Origin: DASUPK01 sp963801055
Lineage (GTDB): Bacteria; Actinomycetota; Thermoleophilia; Solirubrobacterales; 70-9
Assembly (NCBI GenBank): GCA_963801055.1
Contig: CAWDDE010000003.1
Coordinates: 62,001 to 126,000, forward strand
DNA length: 64,000 bases
Direction of reading: 5' to 3'
Part shown: positions 1-7,575 of the stretch, piece after piece
How positions within the stretch are numbered: position 1 is the stretch's first letter
How the letters are laid out: the number at the start of each line of letters is the position of its first letter
Position numbers and translations under genes: made by a program
Notes under the pieces: model-generated
Database searches by the model: none
What the model was told of the DNA's origin: nothing
The model's input: the letters and a program-made list of their open reading frames with translations, nothing else

Positions 1-2
1 AC

Positions 3-170
3 GTGGTGACCGCGGTGGACAGCAAGCCGGTCCTGCAGAACAACGACCTCTCCGAGCTGATCGCGCAGCACAAGCCCGGCGACACGGTCCCACTCGACAT
101 CCTCCGGGATGGGCAGCACACGACGGTCGACGTCACGCTCGGCTCGCGACCGGCTGACGTAGGTCAATAG
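3..170 (+). CDS. C-terminal end of an HtrA/DegP-like serine protease (PDZ domain), partial
   Basis: The first 168 bases are an open frame entering from outside the window and ending at TAG 168-170. The 55 visible residues read as the second half of a PDZ domain: a VVTAVDSKPV strand, an LSELIAQHKPGDTV helix-turn, then an LDILRDGQ strand. This arrangement is typical of the C-terminal PDZ domain of trypsin-like HtrA proteases of the cell envelope. The protease domain itself is not in the window, so the assignment rests on the PDZ tail only; another PDZ protein (for example an M50 peptidase) is possible. Confidence 0.6.
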   Translation: MVTAVDSKPVLQNNDLSELIAQHKPGDTVPLDILRDGQHTTVDVTLGSRPADVGQ

Positions 171-221
171 GCGCTCGGCGTCGGCAGCGCCATATCGTGC
201 TGGACCCTGCAGGTAGAGCGC

Positions 222-242
222 CGATCTAATGGCGAAGCCGTC
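222..242 (+). repeat. 21-bp exact repeat spanning a start codon, copy 1
   Basis: The 21 bases beginning 7 nt before the ATG at 229 recur exactly at 54744-54764, in the same position relative to the ATG of an unrelated kinase gene. Both encode Met-Ala-Lys-Pro-Ser as first residues. No function is known; it may be chance. Confidence 0.5.
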
Positions 243-1161
243 AATCCGAAACCTCGTAACCGATCTCGCCGCGACTCTGCGCGAGGAGGTGCTGCCGCAT
301 CTGGGCGCGCACGCCGGTCGCGCTCACTCCGGCGAGGCGGAGAGCGGCGACGTCACCTTCCAGATCGACGAGCACGCCGAGATGCGCATGGAGGGCTACC
401 TCGCCGAGCGAGCGCCCCAGGTCTCGTTCTACTCGGAGGACCGGGGCCTCGTTTCGCCCGAGGGCGATCGCGCCGAGTGGGTGCTGGTGGTCGACCCGAT
501 CGACGGCACCCGGCCGGCGCTGGCCGGTCTCGAGTCGTGCTGCATTTCGGTCGCCGCGGCGCGCCTCGAGGGGGAGCCGACGATGGGCGACGTGCAGGTC
601 GGCTGCGTGATGGAGCTGAAGAGCGGCCAGGGTTTCGTCGCCGAGCGGGGAGCTGGGCTGGAGCCGGCGGGAAACCTGTCAGCCAACCGCGCGGTCGAGC
701 GGATGTTCTGGTCATACGGCTTCCGGGGTCGCCCGGCGCGCGCGCTGGTCGAGGTGCTCGCGGAGCTGATCGACAGGTCCTCGGTCAGCGGCGGCACCTT
801 CGACCTCGGCTCGGCCACGTTCGACATGACCCGGATCGCAACCGGGCAGCTCGACGCGTACGTCGAGCCCGGGCCGCGGATCATCGACGACATCCCGGCG
901 ATGCGGGCGGAATTCGAGCGCGTCGGGGGCGGTGCGGTGCTCAACAACTCCCCTTATGACCTGGCCGCAGCGGCCATTTGCCTGGAGGAGTGCGGCGCGG
1001 TTGTCACCGACGCGTATGGCCAGCCTCTGGCCCGTCGCCCGCTGCTCGGCTCCGACCACGAGTTCCAGATGTCCTGCGTGGCGGCGGCCAACCCCGAGCT
1101 CCATGCCGCGATCTGCGCCGAGATCGACGCGGGGATCGAGCGGCTGCGCGCCATCGTCTAA
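229..1161 (+). CDS. Inositol monophosphatase family protein
   Basis: A 310-residue protein of the Mg-dependent inositol monophosphatase/FBPase superfamily. The metal-binding DPIDGT motif is at residues 89-94, an upstream acidic residue sits in SED (69-71), and the C-terminal half has the expected second metal region (IIDD near residue 220), although the classical WDxAAG is not conserved. Family members hydrolyse sugar, inositol or nucleotide (PAP) phosphates in the cytoplasm. It precedes two trehalose-type glycosyltransferases in the same direction, so a sugar-phosphate substrate is an attractive inference, but the sequence does not decide this. Start is ATG 229; there is no strong Shine-Dalgarno. 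A TAGAGC hexamer ends 9 nt before the ATG and could be a -10 for a leaderless transcript. Confidence 0.85.
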   Translation: MAKPSIRNLVTDLAATLREEVLPHLGAHAGRAHSGEAESGDVTFQIDEHAEMRMEGYLAERAPQVSFYSEDRGLVSPEGDRAEWVLVVDPIDGTRPALAGLESCCISVAAARLEGEPTMGDVQVGCVMELKSGQGFVAERGAGLEPAGNLSANRAVERMFWSYGFRGRPARALVEVLAELIDRSSVSGGTFDLGSATFDMTRIATGQLDAYVEPGPRIIDDIPAMRAEFERVGGGAVLNNSPYDLAAAAICLEECGAVVTDAYGQPLARRPLLGSDHEFQMSCVAAANPELHAAICAEIDAGIERLRAIV

Positions 1162-1246
1162 CAGGTTGCGCCAGCGGCGCACCCTCGCATCAAACGAGTA
1201 CGTTTCCGAACTTGCCTGTGCACGACAAAGTGGTGATGGGGACCCC

Positions 1247-2486
1247 GTGCTCCAGGAGGTAGCGCTCGGCAGCAAGTCGCTGGCCGATTACACGCACCTG
1301 GCGGGACGCGGGCTGGTCGACGAGGTCCGTGAGCTGGCCGAGAACCTGCAGGGGAAGCGTGTCCTCCACGTAAGCGCAACCGCCTTCGGCGGCGGGGTCT
1401 CCGAGATCCTCTACACGCTGGTACCGCTGATGCGCGACGTGGGGCTCGACGCAACCTGGCAGGTGATCATGGGCCGGGAGGAGTTCTTCAACGCCACCAA
1501 GCTCCTCCACAACTCTCTGCAGGGGGACCCGAACACGCTCACACCGAACCAGTGGGAGCTGTTCGACCATTACAACAAGATGAACGCCGAGAGCCTGGAC
1601 GGCGAATGGGACGTGATCGTCGTCCATGACCCGCAGCCGCTCGCGATGCGCCGCAACGCGACCGACCACGCCAAGAACTGGATCTGGCGCTGCCACATCG
1701 ACCTCTCCGAGCCGAACCCGGAGCCGATCGACGCGCCTCCTGCCGCTGATCGCGGAGTACGACATCACGGTCTGGCACTTGGAGCAGTACGTGCCACAGG
1801 CCCTCGACGGACACGGTGGGGTTCGCATCGTGCCGCCGGCCATCGACCCGCTCTCGCCGAAGAACATGGCCCTCTCTCCCGACGACGCGGCCTTCGTCTG
1901 CAACCAGTTCGGCATCGACGTCGACCGGCCGATGATCTGCCAGGTTTCCCGGTTCGATCGCTGGAAGGACCCGATCGGGGTGATCGACGCCTACCGCCAG
2001 GTGACCAAGGAGATCCCGGAGGTCCAGCTCGCGCTCGTCGGGTCGATGGCGACGGATGATCCCGAGGGCTGGGAGTTCTTCCACCGCACCTTCGAGTACG
2101 CGGGCTCGGATCCCGACATCAAGATCCTCAACAACCTGAACAACGTCGGCGCGATCGAGGTGAACGCCTTCCAGTCGCAGTCCGACGTAGTGCTGCAGAA
2201 GTCGATCCGCGAAGGCTTCGGGCTCACGGTCGCCGAGTCACTCTGGAAGGGACGGCCGACCATCGGCGGGAACGTGGGCGGCATCCCGCTGCAGATCGTG
2301 GACGGCGAGGACGGTTACCTGGTCTCGTCGCCGGAGGAGGCCGCCGAGCGGTGCGCCGCGATCCTGCGCGACCCGGAGCTCGGCCGCCGCCTGGGGCGCG
2401 CCGGCAAGGAGCGGACGCGCGAGCGCTTTCTCTCGCCGCGCCTGCTGCTCGACTGGATGAGGATCTTCACCTCGCTCGATAAGTGA
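1247..2486 (+). CDS. treT: TreT-like trehalose synthase, GT4 glycosyltransferase (frame broken near 1738)
   Basis: A GT4-family glycosyltransferase most like TreT, which makes trehalose from an NDP-glucose and glucose. The N-terminal Rossmann half is read in one frame (HVSATAFGGGVSEIL near residue 40, the GGG loop of the family, then VVHDPQPLAM). From about 1738 it continues in the next frame (PLIAEYDITVWHL, then FDRWKDPIGVIDAY and IREGFGLTVAE, the nucleotide-sugar site with its conserved ExxxxGLTVAE). One surplus base, or two missing, explains the break; both halves are well conserved, so sequencing error is more likely than decay. The GTG at 1247 gives the family-like start VLQEVALGSKSLADY. 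It is followed 49 nt later by the GT20 gene. Confidence 0.75.
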
Positions 2487-2535
2487 GCGCGGCAGGGGCC
2501 ATCGGCCTTTGAGGTCTGCCTGATACAAACGGGGA

Positions 2536-4002
2536 GTGGGCGATTACCCTCTGACGATCGTCTCCAACCGCGGTCCCGCCGAGTTCGGCCGCGACGAGTT
2601 GGATCAGCGCACCGTGCATCGAGGAGGCGGCGGGCTGGTCACCGCGCTCTCAGGGTTGGTCTCCCACCGCAGGGCGCTCTGGATCGCCTCGGCGATGACG
2701 GAGGAGGACGTGCTGGTTGCCAACGAGAACGATGGGCCGGTGGCGATCGAGGTCGACGGGATCTCCTACGACATCCAGATGGTCGCCTCCGACCCCGCCG
2801 CGTACGACCGCTTCTACAACGTGATCGCCAACCCGATCCTGTGGTTCATCCAGCACTACCTCTGGGACCTCTCGAATGCTCCGGACATCCGTCAGGCGGA
2901 GGTCGATGCCTGGGAGGAGGGCTACAAGGTCGTCAACGACGACATCGCCGACTGCGTGGTCCGAGCGATCGAGGGACAGGAGGACCCGGTCGTGATGCTC
3001 CACGACTACCACCTCTACACCTGCCCCGGGCTGATCCGGCGGGCGCGGCCGGACGCCTTCCTCCACTACTTCGTGCACATCCCCTGGTCCCAGCCGGACT
3101 CATGGCGGATCCTCCCCAACCGCTGGCGCGAGGAGATCTACCTGAGCATGCTCTCCAACGACATCATCGGCTTCCACACGACCGCCTACTGCCGGAATTT
3201 CCTGCAGTGCTGCCGAGATCTGATGGAGCTCGAGGTCGACTACGAGCGGATGGCGGTGATCCACGAGGGCCGCGAGGTCTGGGTTCGGGCCTATCCCCTC
3301 TCGATCGATACCCAGCGGCTCTACCGGGTCGCGGAGTCACCGGACGTCACCTTCTACGAGAAGGAGCTGCTGCGCCGCCGACGCGACAACCTGATCATCC
3401 GGGTCGACCGCGCTGACCTCTCGAAGAACGTGCTGCGCGGGTTCACCGCCTTCGACGTCTTCCTGGAGCAGCATCCGGAGTTCCGGGAGAAGGTCACGTT
3501 CATCGCGCACCTGCAGCCCTCCCGGCAGGACGTGCCGGAGTACGCCGAGTACCTGGAGCGGATCGAGGCCCTGGTCGCGGTCGTCAACCACCGGCACGGG
3601 ACGACCGACTGGATGCCGATCGATCTGCGCATCTATGAGAACTTCCACGAGGCGGTCGCGCGCTACAAGCAGTTCGACCTGCTGATGGTCAACTCGCTGT
3701 TCGACGGGATGAACCTGGTCGCGAAGGAGGCGCCGGCCGTCAACACCCGTGACGGGGTGGTGATGCTCTCGGAGAACACCGGCGCCCACGAGGAGCTCGG
3801 CGACTGCACGCTCTCAGTGAACCCGTTCGACATCCAGGAGCAGGCGGACGGGATCCACCGCGCCCTGACCATGGAGCCGGAGGAGCGGGCGCTGCGGGCG
3901 AAGCGCCTCAAGGAGATCATCATGGAGCGCGACCCCGGCGATTGGGTCGACGAGCAGCTCGCCGACATCCGCGCCAAGCGCTCGCCGGCCCAGGTTCGCT
4001 AG
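2536..4002 (+). CDS. otsA: Trehalose-6-phosphate synthase (GT20, OtsA family)
   Basis: A 488-residue GT20 enzyme, the usual length for OtsA, which transfers glucose from a nucleotide sugar to glucose-6-phosphate. Visible hallmarks are VSNRGP at the N-terminus, the phosphate-loop region GGGGLVTAL (about residues 32-40), MLHDYHLYTCPGLIR (about 153-168), and near the C-terminus DGMNLVAKEAPAVN and SENTGAHEEL. There is no fused phosphatase (OtsB) domain and none in the window. Glucosylglycerol-phosphate synthase belongs to the same family and cannot be fully excluded. Start is GTG 2536. It lies directly after the TreT-like gene, suggesting a trehalose/compatible-solute cluster. Its TAG stop shares the palindrome CTAG (3999-4002) with the stop of the convergent gene on the other strand. 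Confidence 0.85.
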   Translation: MGDYPLTIVSNRGPAEFGRDELDQRTVHRGGGGLVTALSGLVSHRRALWIASAMTEEDVLVANENDGPVAIEVDGISYDIQMVASDPAAYDRFYNVIANPILWFIQHYLWDLSNAPDIRQAEVDAWEEGYKVVNDDIADCVVRAIEGQEDPVVMLHDYHLYTCPGLIRRARPDAFLHYFVHIPWSQPDSWRILPNRWREEIYLSMLSNDIIGFHTTAYCRNFLQCCRDLMELEVDYERMAVIHEGREVWVRAYPLSIDTQRLYRVAESPDVTFYEKELLRRRRDNLIIRVDRADLSKNVLRGFTAFDVFLEQHPEFREKVTFIAHLQPSRQDVPEYAEYLERIEALVAVVNHRHGTTDWMPIDLRIYENFHEAVARYKQFDLLMVNSLFDGMNLVAKEAPAVNTRDGVVMLSENTGAHEELGDCTLSVNPFDIQEQADGIHRALTMEPEERALRAKRLKEIIMERDPGDWVDEQLADIRAKRSPAQVR

Positions 4003-4436
4003 CGCTCGATACGGAACTCGCCCGTCGACGGCGGGGGCGTCTGGATCGGCGCGGGGACATAGATCCGTGGGGGCGGCTGTGGGGTGCTCGCTGGGTCCGG
4101 GTGCGGCTGTGGCTCGTGGTGGTGAGGGTGGTGGTGGTGAGGATGATGGTGTTTGATCCTCGGCGATCGGTGGTGTGCACGACGATGTTCGCCGCGGTCC
4201 GTCTTCGGGGGTGGTTCTTTCCCCGGTGGTTGCCCCATGGTCGGCAGGTTCGGTGGGGGCTCCGCGGGGGGAGGCCCGGCGGGCGCCGGCGCGGGCAGCA
4301 GGCCGACGTCGGCCGGCACGGGCGGTGGCCGGTCGCTACCCAGCAGAGCGGGAAGGGACGCGATTCCGGCGACCAAGGCGGCGGCGATCGCAGCGGCGCG
4401 CCCGACGCTTGCCCATCTGATCTGCCTTCCCGCCAC
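3999..4436 (-). CDS. Small membrane-anchored Pro/His-rich protein, function unknown
   Basis: A 145-residue protein I do not recognise. Residues about 10-33 form one hydrophobic segment (signal anchor). The rest is low-complexity: Pro/Ala-rich to about residue 75, then a basic His-rich tract containing three runs of three or four histidines, then another Pro-rich stretch. Such a tail would be extracytoplasmic and could bind Zn, Ni or Cu, but that is inference from composition. Low-complexity GC-rich frames can be spurious. The hydrophobic N-terminus and the stop codon exactly abutting the otsA stop argue that it is real. It is transcribed towards otsA and away from rpsF. Confidence 0.55.
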   Translation of the reverse strand: MAGRQIRWASVGRAAAIAAALVAGIASLPALLGSDRPPPVPADVGLLPAPAPAGPPPAEPPPNLPTMGQPPGKEPPPKTDRGEHRRAHHRSPRIKHHHPHHHHPHHHEPQPHPDPASTPQPPPRIYVPAPIQTPPPSTGEFRIER

Positions 4437-4500
4437 TCAGGGGTGAGCGACGGCTGTCTCCTCCTCTCCCCCGCGGCCGGCCGCGGCCGCAGCCGGCCGC

Positions 4501-4506
4501 TATAGT
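4501..4506 (+). promoter_or_regulatory. Putative -10 box (TATAGT) of the rpsF operon
   Basis: TATAGT ends 11 nt before the rpsF GTG (4518). Transcription would start about 4513, leaving a 4-5 nt leader. No convincing -35 is seen. Confidence 0.5.
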
Positions 4507-4517
4507 CGCGCGTCGCT

Positions 4518-4916
4518 GTGAACCGGCATTACGAACTCGTACTGATGCTCGACCCCGAATCCGCGGACGAGGCCCGCGAGAAGGTCGCGGGCGACGTGCG
4601 CCAGCAGATCGAGGGCGCTGGCACGCTCGACCGAGCAGACGTATGGGGGATGCGCAAGCTCGCCTACGAGATCCGCCAGCGGAACGAGGCGGATTACCGC
4701 TACTACCGCTTTCAGGGTGAGCCGGGCCTGCTCGAGCGGCTCGACCACAGCCTGAAGATCACCGACGGCGTGCTGCGCTTCCGGATCTTCAAGGTCGATC
4801 CCGACGCGCCGACCAATCCGCCGCCGACCTCCGATCGCCCCGCGTCGGTCGGCGATGGCCGCGGCGATCGGGGCGACCGCGAGCGGCGCCCGCGCCGCGA
4901 CGACCGCGACGAGTAG
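4518..4916 (+). CDS. rpsF: 30S ribosomal protein S6
   Basis: Ribosomal protein S6 of the small subunit, where it pairs with S18. The 95-residue core is complete: HYELVLMLDP at the start, WGMRKLAYEIRQRNEADYRYYRFQG in the middle and a beta strand ending FRIFKVDP. It is followed by a 35-residue Arg/Asp/Gly-rich disordered tail common in actinobacterial S6. GTG start at 4518 without a Shine-Dalgarno, consistent with a nearly leaderless message from the TATAGT at 4501. In most bacteria rpsF is followed closely by ssb. Here a homing-endonuclease gene separates them by 1.07 kb. Confidence 0.95.
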   Translation: MNRHYELVLMLDPESADEAREKVAGDVRQQIEGAGTLDRADVWGMRKLAYEIRQRNEADYRYYRFQGEPGLLERLDHSLKITDGVLRFRIFKVDPDAPTNPPPTSDRPASVGDGRGDRGDRERRPRRDDRDE

Positions 4917-4962
4917 CCACAGCAGCGCATAGTTCTGCCTCCCCCACACTCATCGTTGTGGT

Positions 4963-5976
4963 GTGGGCGCTTCCGCATTCCACAGGTCGCTGTGGCCGGA
5001 GATCCTCCGCCGCTACGAAGCCGGCGACGAGATGAAGGCGATCGCCGAGGACCTCGCGATCGATCGCAAAACGGTCTACAACGTCGCCCGCCGAGCAGGA
5101 CTGCCGAATCGCCACATCTTTGATCCGGCACGCTCCGAGCGAATCATCACGGCCTACGAGTCCGGGGCAGCGGTTGGCGAGATCGCCAAAGCAGAAGGGG
5201 TGCACCGAACCTTTGTGCGAAATGTCGCCTCCCGCGCTGGCCTACCGCCACGTGAGGATTGGGCGCGGAAATATCCGATCAATGAGGCGGCGTTCGACGA
5301 ACCAACGGTCGTCGGATGGTGGTTGATCGGCCTACTTGCAGCCGACGGATGTGTCCGCACGGGCAATCTGATCAGCCTTGCTCAGCGCGAATGCGATACG
5401 GACGTTCTTCGGGCATTCGTGGCGTATGTGGGCTGTCCTGATCGGCCATTAACGGAGCTCAAGCTCTCACCTGGTGCGGCATGCAGATCCTGGCCACGCT
5501 CACCTGCATGGGAGGCACGCATCTGGTCGCGGCACATGAAAGTGGTACTTGCCTCCCACGGCGTGACGGCGACCAAGACCAAATCTCTGAAATTCAGCCC
5601 GGATGCGGCAGAGCAACCCGCCGTGTGGCTGGGCTTGCTGGACGGCGACGGATGGGTGAGCCGGGTAGGACAACACGGCCGTCGCGTGATCGCGTTCTTC
5701 GGCACACCTTCGGTTATGCATCAGTGCTTGGAGTTTTGGGGTAAGCGACTTGACTTTCAGCGAGCCGCATCTCCGACCGTCTACAAGCATCGAGGCGGCC
5801 TCGGGTCTGTGCGCTTATACGGCGCGAACGCGGTCCATGCGGCAAAGATCCTCCTGGCATCGACGCCGATCTCTCTTCAACGGAAACGTCGCAGTTTGGA
5901 GGCGATTGTCGCGACCGCGGTGGTCGACGGCTCGGCAACGCCGCCCCGAATGAGAACATCTGAAAACAGCAACTAG
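4963..5976 (+). CDS. Free-standing LAGLIDADG homing endonuclease with two N-terminal HTH units
   Basis: A 337-residue protein with two LAGLIDADG motifs: LIGLLAADG (121-129, acidic residue D128) and WLGLLDGDG (222-230, acidic residue D229). Both catalytic acids are present, so a single-chain active nuclease is expected. The N-terminal 95 residues hold two tandem helix-turn-helix units of the Hin/resolvase type, each ending RRAGLP or SRAGLP (about 12-48 and 56-94), which look like an internal duplication. It lies between rpsF and ssb, a spot normally only a short spacer, and interrupts neither gene, so it is neither an intein nor an intron ORF. GC is visibly lower than in its neighbours, supporting acquisition. 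The GTG start lies in a 7-bp inverted repeat (CCCACAC 4943-4949, GTGTGGG 4961-4967), which could hide the start. Its TAG stop overlaps the ssb Shine-Dalgarno. Confidence 0.85.
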   Translation: MGASAFHRSLWPEILRRYEAGDEMKAIAEDLAIDRKTVYNVARRAGLPNRHIFDPARSERIITAYESGAAVGEIAKAEGVHRTFVRNVASRAGLPPREDWARKYPINEAAFDEPTVVGWWLIGLLAADGCVRTGNLISLAQRECDTDVLRAFVAYVGCPDRPLTELKLSPGAACRSWPRSPAWEARIWSRHMKVVLASHGVTATKTKSLKFSPDAAEQPAVWLGLLDGDGWVSRVGQHGRRVIAFFGTPSVMHQCLEFWGKRLDFQRAASPTVYKHRGGLGSVRLYGANAVHAAKILLASTPISLQRKRRSLEAIVATAVVDGSATPPRMRTSENSN

Positions 5977-5991
5977 AGGAGCGATTGACGA

Positions 5992-6468
5992 ATGGCCGGA
6001 ACGAATCTGAACGTCGTCTGCATCACCGGAAATCTGACGAAGGACCCCGAGCTACGCTCGACTCCCGGCGGGACCTCCGTCTGCAAGCTTCGAGTGGCCG
6101 TCAACAGCCGTCGCAAGGACGGTCAGAGCGGCGAGTGGGTCGACAAGCCCAACTACTTCGACGTCACCGTCTGGGGCGCGCAGGGCGAGAACTGCGCCAA
6201 CTACCTCTCTAAGGGACGGCCGGTGGCGGTGCAGGGACGTCTCGACTGGCGCGAATGGGAGGCGCAAGACGGATCAAAGCGCCAAGCCGTTGAAATAATC
6301 GCCGACAGCGTCCAGTTCCTCGGCTCGCGCTCGGACAACCCGAGCGGCGGTGGTGGCGGCGGGGGCAACGGCTTCCAGACGACCTCGGACGTGCCCGCCG
6401 ATACCTCGGACTTCGAGGGCGCCGGGGTCAAGTCGGGCAGCGGCTCGGACGACGACATCCCGTTCTAA
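5992..6468 (+). CDS. ssb: Single-stranded DNA-binding protein
   Basis: A 158-residue SSB. It has an OB fold over residues about 1-112 (GNLTKDPELRSTPGGTSVCKL, then YFDVTVWG and GRLDWREWEAQDG), a Gly-rich linker (about 118-128), and the acidic C-terminal tip DDDIPF that docks replication and repair partners. It coats ssDNA at forks. It is the ordinary partner of rpsF and rpsR in the S6-SSB-S18-L9 operon. ATG 5992 is preceded by GAGGAG (5976-5981), which overlaps the stop codon of the homing endonuclease, so ssb keeps a translation signal beside the inserted gene. Confidence 0.95.
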   Translation: MAGTNLNVVCITGNLTKDPELRSTPGGTSVCKLRVAVNSRRKDGQSGEWVDKPNYFDVTVWGAQGENCANYLSKGRPVAVQGRLDWREWEAQDGSKRQAVEIIADSVQFLGSRSDNPSGGGGGGGNGFQTTSDVPADTSDFEGAGVKSGSGSDDDIPF

Positions 6469-6576
6469 CCCGCGCGCCCAGCCTGGGCGCTACCGCTATC
6501 GTTCCCCGACCTAAAACGGGTGGCGCTTACGCGCCCCCTCGCACCTACACGGCTCCCGCCGTGCCGGTGGCATGAG

Positions 6577-6846
6577 ATGGCTCGACAGCAGCGACAGACC
6601 CAGACCGGTGGCGGCCGCAGGCGCCGCGGGCTCTCCGATCGCGGACGGCCGCGCAAGTACACGCGGATCAACGCCGAGGCGATCGACTACAAGGACCTGA
6701 ACCTGCTGCGGCGCTTCATCTCCGATCGGGGCAAGACCCGGTCCCGTCGGGTCACTGGCCTCTCCAGGAAGCATCAGCAGCAGCTCGCGCTGGCGGTGAA
6801 GCGGGCTCGCGAGCTCGCCCTGCTGCCCTACGTCGGCGAACGGTAG
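6577..6846 (+). CDS. rpsR: 30S ribosomal protein S18
   Basis: An 89-residue S18, with the core IDYKDLNLLRRFISDRGKTRSRRVTGLSRKHQQQLALAVKRARELALLPYV complete (shown here as the family core motif, residues about 35-86). ATG 6577 gives the usual length; a longer frame upstream (from 6520) lacks homology. No cysteines are present, so this is the zinc-independent form of S18. It lies 109 nt after ssb and 4 nt before rplI, consistent with one operon. S18 binds S6 on the 30S platform. Confidence 0.93.
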   Translation: MARQQRQTQTGGGRRRRGLSDRGRPRKYTRINAEAIDYKDLNLLRRFISDRGKTRSRRVTGLSRKHQQQLALAVKRARELALLPYVGER

Positions 6847-6850
6847 GCCG

Positions 6851-7318
6851 ATGGCCCAGGCGGTTCTGCTCAAGGACGTGGAAGGGCTCGGCGAGGCCGG
6901 CACCGCGGTCGACGTCTCGCCCGGCTACCTGCGCAACTACCTCGCGCCGCGCAAGCTGGCGCAGCCGGCCACCAAGGGCTCCCTCGAGGAGGCCCAGCGC
7001 AGGCGGGAGCGGGAGGCGGAGGCCGAGCGACGGGCCGCGGAGCGGGCCGGAGAGACCTCGGCGCTGCTCTCCAAGACGGTGCTGACGATCAATCACAGGG
7101 CCGGCGAGGACGGAAAGCTCTTCGGCTCGGTCACGTCGGCGGAGATCGCAGACGCGATCCAGGCTGCCCGCGGCATCAGGGTCGACCGGAAGAAGATCCG
7201 TCTCGAGGATCCGATCCGGGAGACCGGAACCTTCATGGTCGACGTCGAGGTCGGCGGTGGCGTCACCGCCTCGGTCAAGACGATCGTCGCCGAGTTGCGA
7301 GAGGGCCCCAAGGGCTGA
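6851..7318 (+). CDS. rplI: 50S ribosomal protein L9
   Basis: A 155-residue L9 with its two-domain shape. The N-terminal domain carries LLKDVEGLGEAGTAVDVSPGYLRNYL (about 6-31). A long charged helix follows (45-68), then a C-terminal domain with DGKLFGSVTSAEIADAI. It binds 23S rRNA at the L1 stalk base. It starts 4 nt after the rpsR stop. Downstream, 257 nt without a gene (7319-7575) separate it from dnaB; I see only a weak GC hairpin (CCCC/GGGG around 7367-7381) and no clear U-tract terminator there. Confidence 0.95.
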   Translation: MAQAVLLKDVEGLGEAGTAVDVSPGYLRNYLAPRKLAQPATKGSLEEAQRRREREAEAERRAAERAGETSALLSKTVLTINHRAGEDGKLFGSVTSAEIADAIQAARGIRVDRKKIRLEDPIRETGTFMVDVEVGGGVTASVKTIVAELREGPKG

Positions 7319-7575
7319 GCCCGAGGGGTCACTCGCTTAATCGCGGCGGGCGCAAACAGCGCGCTTCCCCAGCGCTCGGGGAGGGCGTGCCTGAACATGC
7401 CTGCCGCAAATAGCCTGAACTCGGCTGCGGGGACTCGCGGCCTGTGATTTTCTAGCCAGGCTCGCGTGGGTTTAGTTCCACATCGGGGCCAATGGGAATC
7501 CGCCGGGCCCGTATCCAGACTTGAGTGGAGACTCGGCCGCTAGGTCGGGCAAGCCCCTGCGCGTGAGAGGAGCAG

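Noticed and set aside
1539..2084. Long open frames antisense to real genes throughout the window
   Set aside because: High GC at third codon positions leaves antisense frames open by default; their translations are Arg/Pro/Ala-rich without family motifs.
4963..5976. Intron-encoded or intein-encoded origin for the nuclease between rpsF and ssb
   Set aside because: Both flanking genes are complete and the ORF lacks intein blocks; no group I intron core was recognised around it.
7360..7390. Rho-independent terminator after rplI
   Set aside because: A weak GC hairpin is present but no T-run follows, so it is not supported.
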